NCBI GenBank assembly: GCA_029239415.1
Contig: JAQZAY010000039.1
Location: forward strand, 1-18,445
Direction: 5' to 3'
Source of the DNA: Pseudomonas sp.
GTDB taxonomy: Bacteria > Pseudomonadota > Gammaproteobacteria > Pseudomonadales > Pseudomonadaceae
Length of the DNA stretch: 18,445 nucleotides
Shown: piece after piece, positions 14,386 to 18,445 of the stretch
Layout: the number at the start of each line of letters is the position of its first letter
Position numbering within the stretch: position 1 is the first letter of the stretch
The notes under the pieces: model-generated
Told to the model about the DNA's origin: nothing
What the model saw: the letters and a program-made list of their open reading frames with translations, nothing else
The model's database searches: none
Position numbers and translations under genes: made by a program

Positions 14386-14435
14386 AATCACCAACCGGCG
14401 GGGTGTCCGGGATGGCCATCTTCACCGTGCGCGGC

Positions 14436-14479
14436 TCGCCCGCGCCCGGTGCCGCCCTGCCTGCGCGCAGGGTGGGCGA
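14436..14479 (+). promoter_or_regulatory. Candidate riboswitch expression-platform hairpin
   Basis: Between the riboswitch and the first gene, nested complementary arms occur: TCGCCC (14436-14441) with GGGCGA (14474-14479), enclosing CCCTGC (14455-14460) with GCAGGG (14467-14472). No U tract follows, so it may act on translation or as a Rho-dependent switch instead of as an intrinsic terminator. The Shine-Dalgarno AGGAG lies some 35 nt further on. The rest of the 14386-14531 leader shows no gene. Confidence 0.4.
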
Positions 14480-14531
14480 TGCCTGTCCGTGCGTACCTTG
14501 CGTGTACTGTCCGATAGGAGATCGACCCACC

Positions 14532-15545
14532 ATGCTGTTGCGTCTCGTCACCCTGCTCGCCGGCCTCGGCCTCGGCGGCCTGGCCCAGGCCGCTGCCACT
14601 CATTACCCGCTGACGGTCGACAACTGCGGCATGCCGCAGACCTTCGCGCATGCCCCCGAGCGTGCGGTGACCATTGGCCAGGCCGGCACCGAGATGCTCT
14701 ACGCGCTCGGTCTTGGCGACAAGCTGGTGGGCACCTCGCTGTGGTTCAACAATGTGCTGCCTGAGTACCAGGCGCTGAACGCCAAGGTCGAGCGCCTGGC
14801 CGACAACGACCCAAGCTTCGAGTCGGTGATCGCCAAGCGCCCGCAATTGCTGGCGGTGCAGTTCGAGTGGATGGTCGGCGCCCAGGGCGTGGTCGGCACC
14901 CGCGAGCAGTTCGATGAGCTGAAGATCCCGACCTACCTGCTGCCTTCGGACTGCGAAGGCAAGGACAACCTGGTCGGCGCCGACGGCACCCGGTTGCAGC
15001 CGTTCAAGGTCGACAGCATCTACAAGAGCGTCAGCCAGCTGGCCGAGATCTTCGACGTGCAGGACCGCGGCACCGCGCTCAACACCGACCTGACGAGCCG
15101 CCTCGACAAGGCCAAGGCGCGCCTGGCGGGCAAGGACCTGAGCGATACGTCCGCGCTGTTCTGGTTCTCCAGCGCCGACCTGGACATCGACCCGTATGTC
15201 GCTGGCCGCCAGGGCGTGGCCGACTACATGCTGCAGACCCTGGGCGTGCGCAACGTGGTCGAGTCCACCGAGGAGTGGCCGACCGTGGGCTGGGAAACCC
15301 TGGCCAAGGCCAACCCGACCTGGCTGATCATCGCCCGCATGGACCGTCGCCGCTTCCCGGCCGACGACTTCGAGAAAAAGCTGGAATTCCTGCGTAGCGA
15401 CCCGGTGACCAGGAACATGGAAGCGGTCAGACACAACCGCATCGTGGTGCTCGATGCCGACGCCATGCAGGCTGGCATTCGCCTGTTCCGCGGCCTGGAT
15501 ACCCTGTCCCTGGCCTTCGCCTCCGGTAAAGCACCACAACCATGA
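14532..15545 (+). CDS. Periplasmic substrate-binding protein of a BtuF/FecB-type ABC importer
   Basis: This 337-residue protein binds the cargo in the periplasm and delivers it to the permease. It has a Sec signal peptide (MLLRLVTLLAGLGLGGLAQA, likely cleavage after residue 20) without a lipobox. The mature part shows the class III binding-protein pattern: NCG..QTF..APERAVTIGQAGTEMLYALGL at the start, a first lobe ending with RPQLLAVQ, and a second lobe with NPTWLIIA and a C-terminal NRIVVLDAD. The start at 14532 is preceded by TAGGAG about 11 nt away. Its position directly under a cobalamin riboswitch favours a corrinoid or cobalt-chelate cargo, but siderophore or haem binding is possible for this family. 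The stop codon overlaps the permease start as ATGA. Confidence 0.88.
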   Translation: MLLRLVTLLAGLGLGGLAQAAATHYPLTVDNCGMPQTFAHAPERAVTIGQAGTEMLYALGLGDKLVGTSLWFNNVLPEYQALNAKVERLADNDPSFESVIAKRPQLLAVQFEWMVGAQGVVGTREQFDELKIPTYLLPSDCEGKDNLVGADGTRLQPFKVDSIYKSVSQLAEIFDVQDRGTALNTDLTSRLDKAKARLAGKDLSDTSALFWFSSADLDIDPYVAGRQGVADYMLQTLGVRNVVESTEEWPTVGWETLAKANPTWLIIARMDRRRFPADDFEKKLEFLRSDPVTRNMEAVRHNRIVVLDADAMQAGIRLFRGLDTLSLAFASGKAPQP

Positions 15546-16558
15546 CGCGTCTGCTGCCCCTTCATGTCCTGGCGCTCGCCGCGCTGCTCATGGCCCTGTT
15601 GGCAGGCACCGCCATCGGCGAGGCCAGTGTCTCGCCAACGGTGGTCTATCAGGTACTGGCCAACCAGCTATGGGGTGCCGGCTACCTGGTCGATCCCATC
15701 GACCAGGGCATCGTCTGGAACTACCGGCTCACCCGCACCCTTGTGGCCGCTGCCTGCGGCGCGGGCCTGGCGACCTGCGGGGTGATCCTGCAGGCGCTGC
15801 TGCGCAACCCGTTGGCCGAGCCGTATCTGCTTGGGCTGTCGGCAGGCGCTTCGACGGGTGCGGTGATGGTCGCCTTGCTCGGTTTTGGCGCGGGTGCGCT
15901 GACGTTGTCGGGTGGCGCCTTCATCGGCGCACTGGCGGCGTTCGCGCTGGTGCTGCTGCTGGCCCGTGCCAGCGGCCCAAGCAGCAACAATGCCCAGGTG
16001 ATTCTTGCGGGCATCGCCGGCTCGCAGCTGTTCAACGCTCTGACCGCGTTCCTGATCACCAAGTCGGCCAGTGCCGAACAGGCCCGCGGCATTCTGTTCT
16101 GGCTGCTCGGCAACCTCAGCGGCGTGCGCTGGCCGTCGGTCTGGCTGGCCGTGCCGGTGGCCGTGATCGGCCTGCTGATATGCCTGTGGCATCGGCGCGC
16201 ACTCGACGCCTTTACCTTCGGCGCCGACTCCGCCGCCTCGCTGGGCATCCCGGTGCGCCGGGTGCAATTGCTGCTCATCACCTGCGCGGCAGTGGTCACG
16301 GCGGTGATGGTCTCGATCGTCGGCTCCATCGGCTTTGTCGGACTGGTCATCCCCCACGCTCTGCGCCTGATGCTCGGCGGCAGCCACAGCCGCCTGCTTC
16401 CGGCCAGTGCGCTGGGCGGCGCGCTGTTCCTCATTGCCGCGGACGTGCTGTCGCGCACGCTGATCCCCGGCCAGGTGATCCCGGTCGGCGTGGTCACCGC
16501 GCTGATCGGTGCCCCCGTGTTCGCGCTGATCCTGATCAGCCGCAGGAGCCAACGATGA
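15542..16558 (+). CDS. BtuC/FecCD-type ABC transporter permease
   Basis: This 338-residue inner-membrane permease has about ten hydrophobic helices. Family landmarks are RLTRTLVAAACGAGLATCGVI near residue 63, the RNPLAEPYLLGLSAGA segment that contacts the binding protein and gate, FWLLGNLSG in the middle, SLGIPVRRVQ, the coupling region GFVGLVIPHALRLMLGGSH, and the C-terminal IPVGVVTALIGAPVFALIL. It should form the homodimeric channel of a vitamin B12 or metal-chelate importer. Both ends overlap neighbouring genes as ATGA, indicating tight translational coupling. The family does not by itself separate B12 from siderophores; the riboswitch favours B12-type cargo. Confidence 0.92.
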   Translation: MTRLLPLHVLALAALLMALLAGTAIGEASVSPTVVYQVLANQLWGAGYLVDPIDQGIVWNYRLTRTLVAAACGAGLATCGVILQALLRNPLAEPYLLGLSAGASTGAVMVALLGFGAGALTLSGGAFIGALAAFALVLLLARASGPSSNNAQVILAGIAGSQLFNALTAFLITKSASAEQARGILFWLLGNLSGVRWPSVWLAVPVAVIGLLICLWHRRALDAFTFGADSAASLGIPVRRVQLLLITCAAVVTAVMVSIVGSIGFVGLVIPHALRLMLGGSHSRLLPASALGGALFLIAADVLSRTLIPGQVIPVGVVTALIGAPVFALILISRRSQR

Positions 16559-17346
16559 CCGCCATGACGCCCCCCTTGCAGGTTGCCCTGCTCACCTGCC
16601 AAGGCCTGGGTTTTCGCGTGCGCGACACCCAGCTGCTGTACGACATCAACCTGGCGGTGGATCCTGGTGAAACCCTGGGCATCGTCGGCCCCAATGGCTC
16701 GGGCAAGTCGACCCTGCTCAAGCTGCTGGCCGGCCTGCGCACGCCCAGCAGCGGGCATGTGCGGCTGCTCGGCCATCCCCTGGCGCGCCAGGCCCGGCGC
16801 CAGATCGCCCAGACCCTTGCCCTGGTCGAGCAGCAGGCCGACACCAACGATGCAATCACGGTGTTCGATGCCGTCGCGCTGGGTCGCACCCCATGGCTTT
16901 CCGCCTTGTCGCCGTTCTCGGCCGAAGACACCGGCATCGTCGACCAGGCACTGGCCGACGTCGACGCGCTGCACTTGCGCCAGCGCACCTGGAGCAGCCT
17001 GTCCGGTGGCGAGCGCCAGCGCGTGCACATCGCCCGCGCCCTGGCCCAGCGCCCGCAGCTGCTGTTGCTCGACGAGCCCACCAACCACCTGGACATCCAG
17101 CACCAGCTGAGCATCCTGCAGCGTGTGCAAGCGCTTCCGGTGACGACCCTGATCGCCCTGCACGACCTCAACCAGGCCCTCACCTGCGATCGTCTTGCCG
17201 TGCTCGACCGCGGCCGCCTGGTCGCCCTTGGCAAGCCGCTGGAGGTGCTGACCCCGGAACGGCTGCTGAGCACCTTTGGCGTGCACGCCCACTACCTCAC
17301 CGACCCCTTCGACGGCGCGCGCATCCTGCGCTTTCGCGCCCCATGA
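16555..17346 (+). CDS. BtuD/FecE-type ABC transporter ATP-binding protein
   Basis: This 263-residue cytoplasmic ATPase powers the importer. Motifs in order are Walker A GPNGSGKST (residues 45-53), Q-loop VEQQ (91-94), signature LSGGERQR (149-156), Walker B LLLLDEP (169-175), D-loop NHLD (177-180) and switch His203 in ALHDLNQ. The start at 16555 is an ATGA overlap with the permease stop and has AGGAG about 7 nt upstream; a second in-frame ATG at 16564 is less likely. The open frame continues upstream through the permease gene, but that extension is in another frame than the permease and is not coding. The following pseudoazurin gene starts 17 nt after its stop. Confidence 0.93.
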   Translation: MTAMTPPLQVALLTCQGLGFRVRDTQLLYDINLAVDPGETLGIVGPNGSGKSTLLKLLAGLRTPSSGHVRLLGHPLARQARRQIAQTLALVEQQADTNDAITVFDAVALGRTPWLSALSPFSAEDTGIVDQALADVDALHLRQRTWSSLSGGERQRVHIARALAQRPQLLLLDEPTNHLDIQHQLSILQRVQALPVTTLIALHDLNQALTCDRLAVLDRGRLVALGKPLEVLTPERLLSTFGVHAHYLTDPFDGARILRFRAP

Positions 17347-17363
17347 TGCTGGAAGCCTGACCG

Positions 17364-17798
17364 ATGCCGTTGCGTCCCCTTGCCCTGCTGCTGTCCGCCG
17401 CCCTGCTCGCCCCCGCCGCGCTGGCCGATGTCCACGAAGTGAAGATGCTCAATCGCGGCCCGGGCGGCGCCATGGTCTACGAGCCCGACCACCTGCGCAT
17501 CGCCCCAGGCGATACGGTCCGCTTCCTGCCCACCCAGAGCGGCCACAATGCCGCCAGCCTGCCTGCCCTGCTGCCGGCCGGCGCCGTTGCATTCAAGGGC
17601 AAGATCAACCAGCCGCTGGAGCAGACCTTCAGCGTGCCCGGGCTGTACGGCATCCAGTGCATCCCGCACCTGGCCATGGGCATGGTGATGCTGATCCAGG
17701 TCGGCGATCCGGGTGTTGCGTCCCTGCCGAGCGGCTTGCCGCCCCGCGCGCAGGAGCGGTTTGGCGCGCAGCTCAAGCAACTGGAGGCGGGTCAATGA
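17364..17798 (+). CDS. Pseudoazurin (type 1 blue copper protein)
   Basis: This 144-residue periplasmic cupredoxin has a 21-residue signal peptide ending AALA before DVHEVKMLN. The type 1 copper ligands are all present: His61 (SGHN), Cys99 and His102 (GIQCIPH) and Met107 (AMGM). After removing the signal peptide these become His40, Cys78, His81 and Met86, exactly the numbering of classical pseudoazurins, and the core phrases MVYEP, GDTVRF and FKGKIN also match. The C-terminal PPRAQERF tail corresponds to the family's terminal helices. Pseudoazurins are small electron carriers, best known as donors to nitrite reductase. Here it sits between an ABC importer and an OprD porin under a cobalamin riboswitch. 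GGAAG lies 8 nt before the start. Electron transfer or copper handling in the same process is an inference. Confidence 0.93.
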   Translation: MPLRPLALLLSAALLAPAALADVHEVKMLNRGPGGAMVYEPDHLRIAPGDTVRFLPTQSGHNAASLPALLPAGAVAFKGKINQPLEQTFSVPGLYGIQCIPHLAMGMVMLIQVGDPGVASLPSGLPPRAQERFGAQLKQLEAGQ

Positions 17799-18445
17799 TC
17801 GCCCCGCCGCAACGCTCCGCCTTGCTGCTCGCCCTGCTCGGCGCCAGCCCGCTGGCCTTTGCCGATTCCGCCCAGTCGCGCTCCGAAGGCTTTGTCGAAG
17901 ACAGTACCTGGAGCGTGCTCAACCGCAGCGTTTTCGACCAGCGCGACTATCGCCACGGCGCCCGCAACAGCGGCGCGCGCAATGCCTACAAGCCGCGCGG
18001 CGAGCGCAACGGCAAGGCTGAAGAATGGGCCTACGGCTTGATGGGCACCTACCAGTCCGGTTTCACCCAGGGCCTGGTCGGCGTGGGCGTCGATGCGCAT
18101 GCCTATCTCGGCGTGCAGCTCGACAGCGGCGGCGGCCGCGCGGGCAAGGCGCGGCTGCTGGGACTGGATAACGACGGCCACCCCAAGACCGAGTACAGCC
18201 GCGGCGGCGCGGCGCTCAAGGTCCGCATGTCCAATACCGTGCTCTCCTACGGCGAGCAGCGGGTCAAGACGCCGGTGTTCAGCTCATCCGACAGTCGCTT
18301 GTTGCCCGAGACGGCGACGGGTTTCTTCCTGGCCAGCAACGAAATCGACAAGCTCAGGCTGGTGGCGGGCCACTTCAACGAAAGTACCGATCGCAACGCG
18401 AGCAGCCATGACCAGGGGTTCGTGGTCAACTACTCCAATGGCCGC
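17795..18445 (+). CDS. OprD-family outer-membrane porin, 3' end beyond the window
   Basis: The first 217 residues of an open reading frame run to the right edge without a stop. It starts at an ATGA overlap with the pseudoazurin gene and has a strong GGAGG site. A signal peptide ends LAFA at about residue 23. OprD landmarks follow: SEGFVEDSTWSVLNRSVFDQRDYR, EEWAYGLMGTYQSGFTQG, VGVGVDAHAYLGVQLDSG, a GHPKTEYSRGGAALKVRMSNT segment shortened here to its recognisable pattern, and DSRLLPETATGFF. OprD proteins are 18-strand channels of about 420 residues for small, mostly carboxylated solutes, so roughly half is seen. Its presence in a riboswitch-controlled importer operon suggests it brings the same or a related small ligand across the outer membrane, though intact B12 is too large for known OprD pores. 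Confidence 0.92.
   Translation, partial: MIAPPQRSALLLALLGASPLAFADSAQSRSEGFVEDSTWSVLNRSVFDQRDYRHGARNSGARNAYKPRGERNGKAEEWAYGLMGTYQSGFTQGLVGVGVDAHAYLGVQLDSGGGRAGKARLLGLDNDGHPKTEYSRGGAALKVRMSNTVLSYGEQRVKTPVFSSSDSRLLPETATGFFLASNEIDKLRLVAGHFNESTDRNASSHDQGFVVNYSNGR

Noticed and set aside
15454..16554. Upstream in-frame extension of the ATPase gene through the permease gene.
   Set aside because: The permease is in a different frame with family motifs throughout; the ATPase start at 16555 has a good ribosome-binding site and an ATGA overlap.
15721..17292. A minus-strand open frame of 523 codons opposite the permease and ATPase genes.
   Set aside because: It is the antisense shadow of two coupled ABC transporter genes and shows no domain.
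1..18445. Mobile elements, attachment sites, CRISPR repeats, tRNA genes or a defence system.
   Set aside because: No transposase, integrase, direct-repeat array, tRNA cloverleaf or defence gene was found; gene style and base composition look even apart from the AT-rich gap at 12786-12998.

Overview
The window is GC-rich, tightly packed, single-strand-switching bacterial DNA whose protein sequences look like a Pseudomonas of the P. putida group: an OprD-family porin, a spinster-type MFS transporter, a CalB-like aldehyde dehydrogenase, and short hairpin terminators between convergent genes. No tRNA, rRNA, insertion sequence, phage gene or CRISPR array was seen. The species is inferred from style and family content only.

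Region 1 (about 1-12,006) is a catabolic island. A partial SDR on the minus strand (1-424) diverges from an enoyl-CoA hydratase on the plus strand (560-1345). A five-gene minus-strand block then runs, in transcription order, CalB-like aldehyde dehydrogenase (8725-7289), Tat-exported amidase (7247-5673), KstD-like flavoprotein (5542-3803), second steroid-dehydrogenase-like flavoprotein (3816-2131) and a 3beta/17beta-hydroxysteroid-dehydrogenase-like SDR (2120-1362). Divergent from it is a plus-strand operon: flavin reductase with a MarR-like C-terminal domain (8925-9908), MFS transporter (9893-11272) and enoyl-CoA hydratase/isomerase (11269-12006). Together these suggest uptake and degradation of a steroid-like, possibly amide-linked substrate such as a bile salt: amide cleavage, oxidation of the 3-hydroxyl, introduction of A-ring double bonds, aldehyde oxidation, beta-oxidation of a side chain, and reduced flavin supply for a monooxygenase lying elsewhere. 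The substrate is an inference; the enzyme families are well supported. All three promoter-bearing gaps of this island carry copies of one 16-bp palindrome related to TCGTCCGATCGGACGA, which is probably the operator of a regulator encoded outside the window.

Region 2 (12,042-14,197) holds a secreted outer-membrane beta-barrel protein (minus) and a divergent membrane protein of the DUF1624/HGSNAT acyltransferase family (plus), separated by a 213-nt AT-rich gap.

Region 3 (14,213-18,445) is a cobalamin-riboswitch operon: a BtuF-like binding protein, a BtuC/FecD-like permease, a BtuD-like ATPase, a pseudoazurin with all four copper ligands, and an OprD-family porin that runs off the right edge. 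Most junctions are ATGA overlaps, so it is one transcription unit. A blue copper protein and an OprD channel in a B12-switched ABC operon, with no TonB-dependent receptor in view, is the most unusual gene arrangement here.
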